Positions 16,427 to 25,564 are shown, numbered from the stretch's first letter. The stretch is 64,000 bases of DNA from Candidatus Binatia bacterium (GCA_036493895.1 DASXOZ010000033.1:1-64000), one strand, 5' to 3'. Numbers and translations: made by a program. The notes: generated from the sequence alone by a model not told the origin.

Positions 16427-16463
16427 GAGCTCGCCTGCGATTGCATCGAGCGCAGGCGAGCTC
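16427..16463. terminator. hairpin after the DUF6600 gene
   Basis: A perfect 13-bp stem (GAGCTCGCCTGCG with its complement, 11-nt loop) starting 18 bases after the stop. There is no T-run, so it may be a processing or stability hairpin rather than a full terminator. The 16409-16816 interval holds no gene. Confidence 0.5.
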
Positions 16464-16749
16464 GCGTTCCATCGCGCAGGACGCCGGCTGCAAGAGTCGC
16501 AAGCGGCGACGTTCCCTTGTTGCCTCGTTGGTTCGACTCAACGGTCGTGCGCGATCACGCGCAGCATCATCACAAAGTGTGCATCTGCGTCTTCCCTCAA
16601 GCGCGGTTGCAAGCGCGGTTGTCGCTCGAATGAGGGATGATTGTGCGCAGATGCGTGCGCATCCGCCTGCGTGAAAAGAAAACCCTTCACGGACCCGCTT
16701 GCCCCATTTATGTTGAATTTCGAAGGACGGCGGGCATCGAAACGCTGAC

Positions 16750-16762
16750 TGTTCGACGAACA
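16750..16762. promoter_or_regulatory. palindrome upstream of the CsbD gene
   Basis: TGTTCG-A-CGAACA, a perfect 13-bp palindrome 54 bp before the csbD-like start. It is placed like an operator for a dimeric regulator; the regulator is unknown. Confidence 0.35.
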
Positions 16763-16816
16763 TGAGTGCTCCGCGCAGCGCTGCGGCGACGCGGAAAATC
16801 TCAAGGGAGAGCGCAA

Positions 16817-17059
16817 ATGAACTGGGATCAGATCGAAGGCAACTGGAAGCAATTCAAGGGCGGCGTCAAAGAGCGCTGGGGGAAACTGACCGATGACGAA
16901 CTGTCGACCATCGGCGGCAAGCGCGACAAGCTGGCCGGTCTGCTTCAGAAGAAGTACGGCATGGCCAAGCAGGCAGTCGAAGACGAAATCTCGAAGTACG
17001 AGACCAGCCTCGACGAGGACGTGGAGATGGAGCAGCGGGCTAAACGCAGCTCCCACTGA
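16817..17059 (+). CDS. CsbD-family stress protein
   Basis: An 80-residue, highly charged protein with the CsbD pattern: MNWDQIEGNWKQFKGGVKER, then WGKLTDDEL and a GKRDKLAGLLQKKYG segment. CsbD-like proteins are abundant under general stress in many bacteria but have no established biochemical role. ATG 16817 is preceded by AAGGGAGA. It is followed 56 bp later by a DUF1328 membrane peptide and then a BON-domain protein; this trio recurs in environmental bacteria as an envelope/stress group. Confidence 0.9.
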   Translation: MNWDQIEGNWKQFKGGVKERWGKLTDDELSTIGGKRDKLAGLLQKKYGMAKQAVEDEISKYETSLDEDVEMEQRAKRSSH

Positions 17060-17115
17060 CGGTAGCCGTCCACGACGGGGCCCTCAGACCGGGGTCGCCC
17101 GTCAAGGAGAAAGGC

Positions 17116-17295
17116 ATGTTACATTACGCGATCGTATTCTTCGTCATTGCACTGATTGCTGCAGTGCTCGGCTTCAATGGAGTGGCGGGAATGTCCGCCC
17201 AGATCGGCTGGCTCTTTGCCGTCCTCGCCTTGATCTTCCTGGTCGTGGCGCTGCTCGGCGGTGGTCGCGGCGGCAACATCACGACGATTCCTTGA
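17116..17295 (+). CDS. DUF1328 small membrane protein
   Basis: A 59-residue protein (MLHYAIVFFVIALIAAVLGF...) with two hydrophobic segments separated by GVAGMSAQIGW, ending GGGRGGNITTIP. This is the DUF1328/YtjA pattern. ATG 17116 follows AAGGAGAAAGG. DUF1328 peptides commonly accompany CsbD and BON proteins, as here. Function is unknown; an inner-membrane stress role is assumed from context. Confidence 0.85.
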   Translation: MLHYAIVFFVIALIAAVLGFNGVAGMSAQIGWLFAVLALIFLVVALLGGGRGGNITTIP

Positions 17296-17422
17296 CGACA
17301 CGGCGCTGCACGTTTGAAGCGGCAGCCGGGCACCCTTGCCCGGCTGCCGGCAGCAGCCGTCGAGGCGGCGACGCCAGGAACCGTTGGAAATCGAGTTGCG
17401 CCGCCGCCGAGGAGAAAAGCCC

Positions 17423-18598
17423 ATGAAGCCGCAATCCATTTCGAAACTGTTCAGGCTTGGCGCCTGCTGCGCGGTCCTTGCGCTTGCCGGCCCTGCCTGG
17501 GCGAAAACACCCGCTGATGCGTGGATCACTACCAAGGCCAAGCTCGCGCTGATGACCTCCGAGGGCGTGAGCTCCAATTCCGTCAACGTCGACACGGTGG
17601 ACCACCAGGTCACGCTGCACGGCACCGTGGCCAGCGCCGACGAAAAGCAGAAAGCGGAGACGGCCGTCCGTTCCATTGACGGCGTGAGCAATGTTCGTGA
17701 CCTCCTGCAGGTGGTCCCAGCGTCGCGCGAGAACGCGGTACAGCGCACCGATGCCGAGATTTCCAGGCAGGTGAGTGACGCGCTGACGAGCCAGCCTTCC
17801 CTCAAGAGCAGCAGCATCTCGGTCGCGTCGGTCAACAACGGCGTCGTCTTGCTCAAGGGAAATGCCAGGAGCCTGACCGACCACCTGACCGCGGTGCAGA
17901 CCGCTCGCGGCGTTCCGGGCGTGCGGCGGGTCGCCAGCGAAGTCCAGAGCAGCGACGCGCTGGCGGATTCGCAGATCTGGAACGAATCGCGCTACTCGGC
18001 CTCCAACGAGCCTCCGCCCGCGCCCGCTGCGAATGAACACCGCAGCCTGACGGGCGAAGCGAAAGATACGGCGCGAAAGACCGGACGCGAGGCGGAAGAC
18101 ATCGCGCGTGACACTGGCCATGCCGTTGCGGGCGCGGCCCGCACCACTGCCGATGCGGCCACCGACCTGTACGCCACTTCGATGATCAAGATGCGCCTGC
18201 TGGCGGACCGTGAAACTCCGGCGATGGACATCAACGTCGACACCACCGGCGGCGACGTCACGCTGTTCGGCATCGTCCCCAGCGAGCAGGCGCGTCACGA
18301 AGCGGAAAACGAAGCGCGCAAGGTTGCCGGCGTTCGCAGCGTCAAGAACGAGCTGCAGGTCGTTGCCGATGCGAAGAAGCCGGACGTGACGGCGAAGGAC
18401 GACCAGCTCGAGTCCGACGTCAAGCAGAGGCTGAAAGCGCGTGACGACTTGAAGGACGTCAATGCGGACGTGAAAAATTGCGTGGTTCGCCTGTCGGGTA
18501 CGGTGCCGTCGGGCGAGGAGAAGGTCGAGGCGAGCCAGGTGGCCCGGGCGACGCGTGGCGTCTGCTCGGTGCAGAACGACGTTCGCCTGCACGAATGA
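17423..18598 (+). CDS. secreted protein with four BON domains
   Basis: A 391-residue exported protein. ATG 17423 is chosen for the GAGGAGAA ribosome site and the signal peptide (about 1-27, ending PAWAK). Four BON-type repeats lie at roughly 30-100, 108-178, 235-305 and 320-390; each has the V.V....V.L.G.V.S....A......GV..V pattern. The linker at about 185-235 is charged and low-complexity. BON domains are thought to bind phospholipid or peptidoglycan in the periplasm (OsmY, BamE-neighbour proteins). Four copies is longer than OsmY, which has two. Confidence 0.85.
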   Translation: MKPQSISKLFRLGACCAVLALAGPAWAKTPADAWITTKAKLALMTSEGVSSNSVNVDTVDHQVTLHGTVASADEKQKAETAVRSIDGVSNVRDLLQVVPASRENAVQRTDAEISRQVSDALTSQPSLKSSSISVASVNNGVVLLKGNARSLTDHLTAVQTARGVPGVRRVASEVQSSDALADSQIWNESRYSASNEPPPAPAANEHRSLTGEAKDTARKTGREAEDIARDTGHAVAGAARTTADAATDLYATSMIKMRLLADRETPAMDINVDTTGGDVTLFGIVPSEQARHEAENEARKVAGVRSVKNELQVVADAKKPDVTAKDDQLESDVKQRLKARDDLKDVNADVKNCVVRLSGTVPSGEEKVEASQVARATRGVCSVQNDVRLHE

Positions 18599-18745
18599 CC
18601 GCACGCTGACAGAGGCGCACAGGCCGGATGCGTCCAGAGCAGCCGCATCCGGCCGAGTGGCCGCCCGGAACCGCGGATCCCGCAAGGAGAACCGGTTCCG
18701 AGGCGAGCCCCTCGCGGCCTTCGTGGAAGGAAACAGGGGCAGCGG

Positions 18746-19219
18746 ATGATGAAGGTGCAAAACATTCCGTCGCGGCGCGAAAGGCAATCTTCCCCGATGC
18801 CGCCGCCCGCCGATCCTGCCGGGGCCGCTGCGGCGCCGTCGGTGCCTGCAGCGCTCGAAAAACTTGCTTCGGCAACTCACAGGGTCATCGCCAAGCGGAT
18901 CGACTTGGTGATGCTCGAGAACGAAGAGCTGATCTCCCAGCTTCTCATCAAGGCGTCGTTCCTCGCATTCGGCGTGGTCGCCGGGCTCGCGGCCTGGTTC
19001 ACTGCGCTGCGCGCAGTCGTGCCGTACATGCTTCCGGGACGGGACTACCGGCTGCAGCTCCTGCTGTTCGCAGCGGTAAACCTCGTGCTCGCCTTGATCG
19101 TCATTCCAATCGTCGTGACGCGTCCTCGCCGCAAACTCGCCAGCGAGCACGAAGGAAATGTCACGCACCAACCAGTCTCCGGCGACAACGCCGCTTTCAC
19201 CGCGAGGGACACGCGATGA
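18746..19219 (+). CDS. phage-holin-superfamily / YqjE-like membrane protein
   Basis: A 157-residue protein with a long cytoplasmic N terminus including a helix (LASATHRVIAKRIDLVMLENEELIS), then two membrane helices (ASFLAFGVVAGLAAWFTALR and LLLFAAVNLVLALIVIPIVV). This is the layout of YqjE/actinobacterial holin-superfamily III proteins, which sit with YqjD-like proteins, as here. It opens a tightly packed five-gene operon (overlaps or gaps of a few bases) ending at the terminator at 20494. Confidence 0.7.
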   Translation: MMKVQNIPSRRERQSSPMPPPADPAGAAAAPSVPAALEKLASATHRVIAKRIDLVMLENEELISQLLIKASFLAFGVVAGLAAWFTALRAVVPYMLPGRDYRLQLLLFAAVNLVLALIVIPIVVTRPRRKLASEHEGNVTHQPVSGDNAAFTARDTR

Positions 19220-19491
19220 CCGAGGACCGGTCGCAGGTTTCGCACAGGCAGGTCTCGCACAGGCAGGTCTCGCACAGGGAGGATGAGCTTCTGCAGAGCA
19301 TCGAGCAGGACGAGGAGACCCTGCGCGAGGCCGTGCACGAACTCGCGCAGGCCACCGAGCAGAAGCTCGACGTGACCCGTTACATCGGTGACGCGCCGAT
19401 CCAGTGGCTGGCCGGCGCTTTCTGCCTCGGATTCTGGCTCGGCTTCGATCGCAGCGAGTCGGCGTTCCAGGCGCATCGCAGGAGAGGATGA
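19216..19491 (+). CDS. small protein with SHRQV repeats and one hydrophobic segment
   Basis: A 91-residue protein whose start overlaps the upstream stop (ATGA). Near the N terminus a 15-bp unit is repeated almost three times, encoding SHRQV SHRQV SHRE. An acidic helix follows (LLQSIEQDEETLREAVHELAQATEQKLD) and then a short hydrophobic stretch WLAGAFCLGFWLGF. It fits the YqjD/K-neighbour style of membrane-associated helical proteins but I cannot assign a named family. Confidence 0.65.
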   Translation: MTEDRSQVSHRQVSHRQVSHREDELLQSIEQDEETLREAVHELAQATEQKLDVTRYIGDAPIQWLAGAFCLGFWLGFDRSESAFQAHRRRG

Positions 19492-19703
19492 TGATCGGCG
19501 AAGAAGACTACTCGAGCAACGGCGAGGATCGACCCCTGCAACATCTTACATCGAGCGTCCGCAACGACGTGGCAGCCGTGCGCACGACGGCCACCGGCCT
19601 GGAGCAGCAGATCGAGGCTTTCGTGCGGGAGCGCCCGCTGGTGGCGGTGTTCGGCGCGCTCGGGCTCGGCTTCATCGTCGCACGCCTCGTGTCGAGGAGG
19701 TGA
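19488..19703 (+). CDS. YqjD/ElaB-like (DUF883-type) membrane-anchored protein
   Basis: A 71-residue protein beginning MMIGEEDYSSN, overlapping the previous stop. The helical part VRNDVAAVRTTATGLEQQIEAFVRERPLVAV leads into a C-terminal membrane helix FGALGLGFIVARLVSRR. The RERPL...G..G.G.. arrangement is the DUF883/ElaB signature. In E. coli such proteins anchor ribosomes at the membrane in stationary phase; the same role here is only inferred. Confidence 0.7.
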   Translation: MMIGEEDYSSNGEDRPLQHLTSSVRNDVAAVRTTATGLEQQIEAFVRERPLVAVFGALGLGFIVARLVSRR

Positions 19704-19707
19704 CGAG

Positions 19708-20088
19708 ATGACAGCAGAAACCGGAGTTCCCAACGGAATGAATGTCGGACCGCGAGGCAATCCTTCGACTTCCTCGCGCGCGACTTCGCGCACGTCGCTT
19801 CCCCAGTCCCTGACCGAAGCAGGCCGCCAGCTTCGCGGTGACGTCGAGAGCCTGGCGTCGCACGCGTCGTCGGCGCGCAGCGAGGTGGTCGATTTCATTT
19901 GCGACTACGCACGCGAACGCCCGATCGCCACCGTCGCGACGGCCGCGGGCGTTGGCTACCTGCTAGGCGGCGGACTCGGCTCCAGCATTACCCGCCTCGC
20001 GTTAGGGATCGGCTCGCGCCTGGCGGTGGCCGTGGTCGCACGCGAACTCGGTGCTTTGCCCTCGACGGCGCCGGCAGGGTCAAGATGA
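19708..20088 (+). CDS. second YqjD-like protein
   Basis: A 126-residue protein preceded by GAGGAGG. Its core SLTEAGRQLRGDVESLASHASSARSEVVDFICDYARERPIATV, followed by the glycine-rich hydrophobic segment AAGVGYLLGGGLGSSITRLALGIG, repeats the plan of the preceding gene with a longer N terminus and C terminus. Probably membrane-associated. It overlaps the next gene by four bases. Confidence 0.65.
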   Translation: MTAETGVPNGMNVGPRGNPSTSSRATSRTSLPQSLTEAGRQLRGDVESLASHASSARSEVVDFICDYARERPIATVATAAGVGYLLGGGLGSSITRLALGIGSRLAVAVVARELGALPSTAPAGSR

Positions 20089-20474
20089 TGATGCAGAACA
20101 TCCAGGAAAATGCCGCGCGAGCACTGCGCGCAGGAGGCCCCATGACCCTCGACAACATCCTCCAGTCTCTTCCGACTCGTGAAGACATCGCCAAGGCCGT
20201 CGGCATGGAAACCCGCAATCCGACTGCCGATGTGTTTTCTACGCTCGGGATCTTCGGCACCGGCGTGCTGATCGGCGCAGCACTGGCGCTGCTGTTCGCG
20301 CCGAAGCCTGGCAGCGAGATGCGCCGCGACCTGAGCGATGGAATGCAGCAGTTCGGCCGCCAGGCGCGAAACGCGGCCGACTCCGCGTCGGAAAGCATGG
20401 GCAGCGAATCGTCGCGACCGAGCGCGGAATCCCAGTCACGCTCGGCGTACATGTCGTCCGGCCGCAACGTCTAA
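20085..20474 (+). CDS. YtxH-like membrane protein
   Basis: A 129-residue protein with three possible ATGs (20085, 20088, 20091), the first overlapping the preceding stop. A central glycine/alanine-rich membrane helix (GIFGTGVLIGAALALLFAPKPGSEMRRDLSDGM) matches the YtxH/gas-vesicle-like G-L-LFAP-SG..R pattern, followed by an amphipathic Ser/Arg-rich tail. YtxH proteins are stress-linked and membrane-associated. This is the last gene before a strong terminator. Confidence 0.75.
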   Translation: MMMQNIQENAARALRAGGPMTLDNILQSLPTREDIAKAVGMETRNPTADVFSTLGIFGTGVLIGAALALLFAPKPGSEMRRDLSDGMQQFGRQARNAADSASESMGSESSRPSAESQSRSAYMSSGRNV

Positions 20475-20493
20475 GCAGCGTTCGTGCGGAATT

Positions 20494-20537
20494 GCCTGGG
20501 ATTGCGCGCGCATCCACGCGCGCAATCCCAGGCTTTT
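20494..20537 (+). terminator. strong rho-independent terminator of the YqjE-YtxH operon
   Basis: A perfect 17-bp stem (20494-20510 with 20517-20533), loop CATCCA, then TTTT. It ends the five-gene operon 20 bp after its last stop. Confidence 0.92.
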
Positions 20538-20567
20538 CAGCGCATCGCAAATCCCAGGAGTCTTTCG

Positions 20568-22181
20568 ATGACGGAACATCCGGGACAGAGCACCTCCATC
20601 TGGATGTCCAGCGCGACTCCCGGGTTCGGGCGCCTTGGCGGCGACGTCTCGGCTGACGTCTGCATCGTCGGAGCCGGCGTTGCGGGACTGACGACGGCGC
20701 TGCTGCTCGCGTACGAAGGAAGATCGGTGGTCGTACTCAACGACGGCCCGATCGGCGGCGGGCAGACCTGCCGCACCACAGCCCATCTGTCGACTGCGAT
20801 CGATGCGCGCTACCACGAGATCGAGCGGCTGCACGGCCGCGATGGCGCGCGCCTGGTGGCCGATAGCCATGGCGCCGCGATCGACTGCATCGAGCGGATC
20901 GTCGAGCGCGAAAGCATCGACTGCGGTTTCGAGCGCGTCGACGGTTATCTGTTCGCCAATGCCGGACGCGACGTGGACGAGCTGGACTACGAGCTCGACG
21001 CGGTCCGCCGCGCCGGCCTCACGGCGGTGGATCGCCTCGAGCGTGCACCGTTCGAGCAGCTCCACGTCGGCCCCTGCCTGCGCTTCCCGCGCCAGGCCCA
21101 GTTCCACCCGATGCAGTACCTGGCCGCTGTGGCTACGGCACTGCAGAGCTTCGGCGGGCGCATCTTCTGCGGAAGCCGCGCCCGCGAAATCAGCGGTGGG
21201 CGGCCTGCTCGTGTTCATACGGAGAATGGCGACGTCCTGGCGACCGACTCCGTCGTCGTCGCGACCAACACGCCGATCAACGATCGCGTGGCCATCCACA
21301 CGAAGCAGGCCGCCTACCGCACCTACGCGATCTCGATGAAGGTCGAGCCTGGTTCCGCACCGCACGCGTTGTTCTGGGATACGGCCGATCCTTACCACTA
21401 CGTGCGACTTTACACCGGCGCCGACGGCGAAGGCCGCGAGTCCCTGCGTGACACGCTGATCATCGGCGGCGAGGACCACAAGACCGGGCAGAGCGACGAT
21501 GCCGCCGACCGCTACCTGCGTCTGGAAGACTGGGCGCGCGGCCGTTTTCCGGTGGTGGGGCGTCCCATCGACTCGTGGTCCGGCCAGGTGCTGGAGACCA
21601 TCGACGGAATCGCGTTCATCGGTCACAACCCGCTGGACAGCGAGAACGTCTACGTCGCGACCGGCGATTGCGGCATGGGCATGACTCACGGAACGATCGC
21701 CGGCCTGCTTCTTACCGACCTCATCATGCAGCGCGAGAACGAGTGGGCGCGCCTCTACGACCCGTCGCGCAAATCGCTCAAGGCCGTCGTGCGCTACGCA
21801 GCGGAGAATACCAACACCGCCTGGCAGTACACGGACTGGCTGACGCCTGGGGCCACGACGCGCGTCGGCGAGCTCAGGCCCGGCTGCGGCGCGATTCTTC
21901 GCCGAGGCCTTTCCAAGGTCGCGGTTTATCGCGACGAAGAGAGCAACGTGCACGTGTTGTCGGCTGTCTGTCCGCATCTCGGCGGCGTCGTGCACTGGAA
22001 TTCGGCCGAGCATACCTGGGACTGCCCATGCCACGGCTCGCGCTTCGATGCGCTCGGCCGCGTGATCGAAGGGCCAGCCAACTCGGACCTGCAACCGGCA
22101 GAGACGGAACCGGAGGCCGAAATCGAGGCGCCGGGCGCCGGCCCTTCTGCCCACCAACCGCACCACGGGAGTCCGCGATGA
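20568..22181 (+). CDS. FAD-dependent oxidoreductase with C-terminal Rieske domain
   Basis: A 537-residue DAO-family flavoprotein. The dinucleotide-binding fold is near the N terminus ([21 protein letters not shown], read as [10 protein letters not shown]). The FAD-binding C-terminal strand is [16 protein letters not shown]. The last 90 residues are a Rieske [2Fe-2S] domain with ligands CPH and CPCH 15 residues apart (CPHLGG ... CPCHGSRFD). ATG 20568 follows AGGAG. Proteins with this DAO-Rieske layout are common next to stress genes, but the substrate is unknown. It overlaps the superoxide dismutase start by four bases, so the two are translationally coupled. Confidence 0.85.
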   Translation: MTEHPGQSTSIWMSSATPGFGRLGGDVSADVCIVGAGVAGLTTALLLAYEGRSVVVLNDGPIGGGQTCRTTAHLSTAIDARYHEIERLHGRDGARLVADSHGAAIDCIERIVERESIDCGFERVDGYLFANAGRDVDELDYELDAVRRAGLTAVDRLERAPFEQLHVGPCLRFPRQAQFHPMQYLAAVATALQSFGGRIFCGSRAREISGGRPARVHTENGDVLATDSVVVATNTPINDRVAIHTKQAAYRTYAISMKVEPGSAPHALFWDTADPYHYVRLYTGADGEGRESLRDTLIIGGEDHKTGQSDDAADRYLRLEDWARGRFPVVGRPIDSWSGQVLETIDGIAFIGHNPLDSENVYVATGDCGMGMTHGTIAGLLLTDLIMQRENEWARLYDPSRKSLKAVVRYAAENTNTAWQYTDWLTPGATTRVGELRPGCGAILRRGLSKVAVYRDEESNVHVLSAVCPHLGGVVHWNSAEHTWDCPCHGSRFDALGRVIEGPANSDLQPAETEPEAEIEAPGAGPSAHQPHHGSPR

Positions 22182-22831
22182 AAAAGTACACATTGCCCCA
22201 GCTTGCTTACGACTATTCGGCGCTGGAGCCGCACTACTCCGCAAAGCAGCTCGAGCTGCACCACGACAAGCATCACGCCGCCTACGTCGAAGGCGCGAAC
22301 GCGGTGCTCGAGAAGCTCGAAGCGGCGCGCGAGAAAAAAGATTTCAGCGCGATCAACCAGCTTCAGAAGAACCTTGCGTTCCATCTTTCCGGCCACGTGC
22401 TGCACTCGCTGCTGTGGAACAACATGTGCCCGAAAGGCGGCGGTGACCCCGACGGCGAGCTGAACGCCGCCGTGCGCGAGTACTTCGGCAGCGTCGACGC
22501 GATGCGCGCGCAGATGACCGAGGCGGCCATCGCGGTGCAGGGCTCGGGTTGGGCGACGCTGGCGTGGGAACCGGTCGGAAAGATGCTCGTCGTCGAGCAG
22601 ATCTACGACCATCAGGGCAACATCGGCAACGGCACCGTGCCGCTGCTCGTGCTCGACATGTGGGAGCACGCCTACTACCTGCAGTACCAGAACGGGAAAA
22701 AGAGCTGGGTCTCGGCGTTCTGGAAGCTCGTCAACTGGCAGGACGTCGCGTCGCGGTTCTCGCACGTGCGTGAGCTGGACCTCGACCTCGCGCCCGGCCG
22801 GCGCCAGATGCAGGCCCGGCGCTCGGCCTGA
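22178..22831 (+). CDS. Fe/Mn superoxide dismutase
   Basis: A 217-residue SodA/SodB-family enzyme converting superoxide to O2 and H2O2. The N-terminal metal His lies in [16 protein letters not shown], the second in [11 protein letters not shown], and the Asp and last His in [25 protein letters not shown] and [11 protein letters not shown] are standard. Metal preference (Fe or Mn) is not decided here. There is no signal peptide, so it acts in the cytoplasm. Co-translation with the Rieske flavoprotein suggests the latter generates or meets superoxide. Confidence 0.95.
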   Translation: MKKYTLPQLAYDYSALEPHYSAKQLELHHDKHHAAYVEGANAVLEKLEAAREKKDFSAINQLQKNLAFHLSGHVLHSLLWNNMCPKGGGDPDGELNAAVREYFGSVDAMRAQMTEAAIAVQGSGWATLAWEPVGKMLVVEQIYDHQGNIGNGTVPLLVLDMWEHAYYLQYQNGKKSWVSAFWKLVNWQDVASRFSHVRELDLDLAPGRRQMQARRSA

Positions 22832-23272
22832 CTGCCCGCCGGCGTTCGAGCGTTGGAATCGGCGCCTGAGGCCCGACTCGTCCTGAATTATTGATAAGTC
22901 ACAGGGGCCCGGATCCCCGCTTGTCGCGAATTCGGCAAACTGAAACGCCTCGCGCCGGCGCGCCGGTCGCGCCGGGCCCTGAGGCGGACTCGCCGCACCC
23001 CCGCAACGACTTGCGATTTCGCGGGCTTGGCGGACGACCGCTTCGATGGCGACGATCGTCGCGCCGGTGAAAATCCCGTGTAGAAAAGGGCACGGAGAGT
23101 CGAGGCGGCGGAGCCCTGGTTCGCACTGTGTCGAAGAACACGGCGCCCGCGCCATTTCGCTTTACAGACGCACGCTTAGAGGGTACGAAACCAATGTGGA
23201 CGGGTGCCTAGGGACGGACGTCCATCGAACCCGGTAATTCCACCGGGGTCGCCACAGGGGAGAGTCAGGAAA
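22832..23272. other. 441-bp leader region of the collagen-like gene
   Basis: No gene found. It contains short inverted repeats near 23060 and a small CCGGT-ACCGG hairpin at about 23232-23246, shortly before the ribosome site of the collagen-like gene. The leader is long, but it does not match a riboswitch consensus I know. Confidence 0.4.
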
Positions 23273-24961
23273 ATGAGGAATACCACGGTCACTGCGGCGG
23301 CGTTCGCGACGTTGCTGTTCGCAGCGACGGGAGCACGGGCGCAGGTCTCGACGAACATCTGTGGCGATGTCGACGGCAGCGGCGCCGTCGTCGCATCCGA
23401 TGCGCTGAAACTCCTGCGTTTTGCGGTCGGGCAGAACGTTCAGATCGCATGTCCGGCAGCAATCGGCAGCGGCGGGGGCCTCTGCTGGGATGTCAACGGC
23501 AACGCGATCTGCGATGCCGCCGAAGACGTCAATAGCGACGGCAGCTGCGATGTTCTCGACTGCCAGGGGCCGGCGGGCCCCACCGGACCGCAAGGGCCGG
23601 CTGGTGCGGCCGGAACTCAGGGTACGGCAGGCGTCCAAGGCGACGCAGGCCCGAAGGGAGACAAGGGCGATTCCGGCGACATCGGACCGTCAGGTCCGGC
23701 CGGATCTGCGGGTGCGCAAGGTGTTGCTGGTCCCACCGGAGCAGCAGGAGCAGCAGGAGCACCCGGCTCGCAAGGTGCGCCGGGTTCCCAAGGCGCCAAA
23801 GGTGATACGGGAACCGCGGGATCCGTGGGACCGATTGGTCCCACCGGGCCTGCTGGCACTCCCGGTGAAGCAGGTCACGACGGAATTCCCGGACCTCCGG
23901 GATCGACGGGCCCTCCGGGGCAGAACGGCGGTCCCGGCCCCACCGGTCCGACCGGCTTCGAAGGACCTCCGGGACACGACGGCATTCCGGGACCTCCGGG
24001 CGCCACGGGTCCGCCAGGCTTGCAAGGCAAGGATGGAGTCCCCGGACCTCCGGGATCGACGGGACCTCCGGGACTGCAGGGTAATCCGGGCAAAGACGGA
24101 GTTGCCGGACCTCCGGGCTCGACGGGCCCTCCGGGACAGACCGGCGCGACCGGAGTTCCAGGATCGCCCGGCAAAGATGGAATTCCCGGACCTCCGGGAT
24201 CGACAGGCCCTCCGGGGCAGGTCGGCCCGTCTGGTGCGCTCGGACCCCCGGGCCAGGACGGAATTCCCGGACCTCCGGGATCGACGGGACCCCCGGGTCA
24301 GAACGGCAAGGACGGCGCCGCCGGACCGCCGGGATCGACAGGCCCTCCGGGATTGACCGGATCCACCGGCCCTGCCGGCAAGGACGGCGTCCAAGGACCT
24401 CCGGGATCAACCGGACCTCCGGGACAGACCGGCGCCGCCGGCCCTGCCGGAGCTCCTGGACAGGACGGCGTCCAGGGACCTCCAGGATCGACAGGCCCTC
24501 CGGGACAGGTTGGCGCGACCGGCCCGCAGGGAAATGCCGGCACCCAGGGTGCGCAGGGAACGGCAGGCCAGGACGGCCAGTCGCCCGGATGGACGCAGAA
24601 CTTCGCGACCGCAAACATCAGCTCGGTGACGACCGACGTGCTCTCGCAGCACGTCACCGGCGTCACTAACTACCTGATCGATGCCAAGGTGAACGCGCCT
24701 TTCGGGAACAATGCGAAGCAGGTCACCTGCACCTTGACGGCGGTCGAAAACGGCGTCGCCACGGTGATCGACTCTTCGGATACGCTGCTGATCGGCAGCT
24801 CGACGACGACGGCCAAGGGCGTGCTCTCGCTGAACGGTCGCTACGTTCCGACGGGTGGGTCGGCGGTCGGAATCGACCTGATCATGGGCTGCGCGACCGC
24901 AGGTGACACTCGCATCCTGACCAAGGGTGCGATGAACATCTACGGCGCAAAAGCGATGTAA
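23273..24961 (+). CDS. secreted collagen-like protein with dockerin-like module
   Basis: A 562-residue exported protein. Signal peptide 1-23 ([10 protein letters not shown]). Residues 30-60 are a Cys-bounded dockerin-like unit starting [19 protein letters not shown]; residues 71-97 contain two EF-hand-like Asp/Asn loops ([18 protein letters not shown]). Residues 99-437 are 113 uninterrupted Gly-X-Y triplets, many as [11 protein letters not shown]. The last 125 residues form a globular domain, possibly for trimerisation ([20 protein letters not shown]). It should form an extracellular triple helix, perhaps in adhesion or biofilm. ATG 23273 follows GGGGAGAG. A terminator follows at 24992. Confidence 0.85.
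   Translation: MRNTTVTAAAFATLLFAATGARAQVSTNICGDVDGSGAVVASDALKLLRFAVGQNVQIACPAAIGSGGGLCWDVNGNAICDAAEDVNSDGSCDVLDCQGPAGPTGPQGPAGAAGTQGTAGVQGDAGPKGDKGDSGDIGPSGPAGSAGAQGVAGPTGAAGAAGAPGSQGAPGSQGAKGDTGTAGSVGPIGPTGPAGTPGEAGHDGIPGPPGSTGPPGQNGGPGPTGPTGFEGPPGHDGIPGPPGATGPPGLQGKDGVPGPPGSTGPPGLQGNPGKDGVAGPPGSTGPPGQTGATGVPGSPGKDGIPGPPGSTGPPGQVGPSGALGPPGQDGIPGPPGSTGPPGQNGKDGAAGPPGSTGPPGLTGSTGPAGKDGVQGPPGSTGPPGQTGAAGPAGAPGQDGVQGPPGSTGPPGQVGATGPQGNAGTQGAQGTAGQDGQSPGWTQNFATANISSVTTDVLSQHVTGVTNYLIDAKVNAPFGNNAKQVTCTLTAVENGVATVIDSSDTLLIGSSTTTAKGVLSLNGRYVPTGGSAVGIDLIMGCATAGDTRILTKGAMNIYGAKAM
23567..24580 (+). repeat. Gly-X-Y coding repeat tract
   Basis: 339 codons of Gly-X-Y, richest in GGACCTCCGGG blocks that recur with near-identical sequence. 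The internal similarity makes it prone to copy-number change and to assembly collapse. Confidence 0.85.
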
Positions 24962-24991
24962 GAACACGCAGGCCCGCCAGCCTGCAAGTGC

Positions 24992-25031
24992 ACGGGGGGT
25001 GTCCGGTTTTTCGGGCGCCCCCCGTTTTTTT
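24992..25031 (+). terminator. rho-independent terminator after the collagen-like gene
   Basis: Stem built on ACGGGGGG and CCCCCCGT plus inner TCCGG/CGGG pairs, loop of T residues, then a seven-T run. It lies about 30 bp beyond the stop. Confidence 0.88.
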
Positions 25032-25093
25032 GCGCCGCGTTGCCGCGCGTGGCAACGAGCCGGCAAAGAATCGCGACCGCCTGGAGAGAACCG

Positions 25094-25546
25094 ATGAATG
25101 GATACCTGTGCGCGGGCGGCGGCTTTCTCGTCGCCGTGATCTGGATGGACCTGATGTTCGATGTGCTCGCTCTCGGTCGCGGCAGCAGCGGCGAAGTCTC
25201 CCAAGACTCGCTCGCGAAGATCGAGACGTACTATCGACGAGTGACCACCGACGCCGCTCCGATGAACCTGCTCATCAGCGCGGTGATGACTTCGATCGTC
25301 GGGGTCCTGGCCGTCGAGCTGTTCGGCGGCAGTGGGCGCAGCATCGCCGCAGGATCGCTGTTGCTGTGCGGAGTGCCGATCGGCCTTGCGCTTGGCCGGG
25401 TGTTCCCGAACGCCGTGCGCCTCGGCGCCGCGGCCGATCCGCCGGCGGTGCGAGCGAGCCTGGCGCGCTCGATCGCGATCGATCACCTGGTCTGTTTGTC
25501 GGCGATGTTCGCGTTCGTCGCGCTGAGGATGTTCAAGGCTCCGTGA
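25094..25546 (+). CDS. four-TM membrane protein of unknown function
   Basis: A 150-residue integral membrane protein with four hydrophobic stretches (FLVAVIWMDLMFDVLAL, MNLLISAVMTSIVGVLAVELF, AAGSLLLCGVPIGLALG, LVCLSAMFAFVAL). The Asp residues in the first helix (WMDLMFDV) are distinctive. ATG 25094 is chosen because the first membrane helix follows directly. It resembles DUF1772-style small membrane proteins, without certainty. It converges with the glycosyltransferase gene, 18 bp apart. Confidence 0.55.
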   Translation: MNGYLCAGGGFLVAVIWMDLMFDVLALGRGSSGEVSQDSLAKIETYYRRVTTDAAPMNLLISAVMTSIVGVLAVELFGGSGRSIAAGSLLLCGVPIGLALGRVFPNAVRLGAAADPPAVRASLARSIAIDHLVCLSAMFAFVALRMFKAP

Positions 25547-25564
25547 AACTGCGTTGGCGGGTCG

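Noticed and set aside
17279-19171. 630-codon minus-strand frame
   Set aside because: It overlaps BON and YqjE-like genes, both of which have signals, ribosome sites and recognisable domains; composition is Arg/Gly-rich, typical of GC-rich shadows.
20436-22244. 602-codon minus-strand frame opposite the FAD-Rieske gene
   Set aside because: The plus strand encodes a clear DAO-Rieske protein with ligand motifs.
22832-23272. A cyclic-di-GMP or other riboswitch in the leader of the collagen-like gene
   Set aside because: The short hairpins do not fit the GEMM or other consensus sequences I know; covariance-model search would be decisive.
23567-24580. Could the spaced repeats be a CRISPR array?
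   Set aside because: Repeats are codon-phased Gly-X-Y in one open frame with no unique spacers of constant length, and no cas genes are near.
23529-24614. Long minus-strand frames opposite the collagen-like gene
   Set aside because: Antisense images of the Gly-X-Y repeat; no start, ribosome site or family features.
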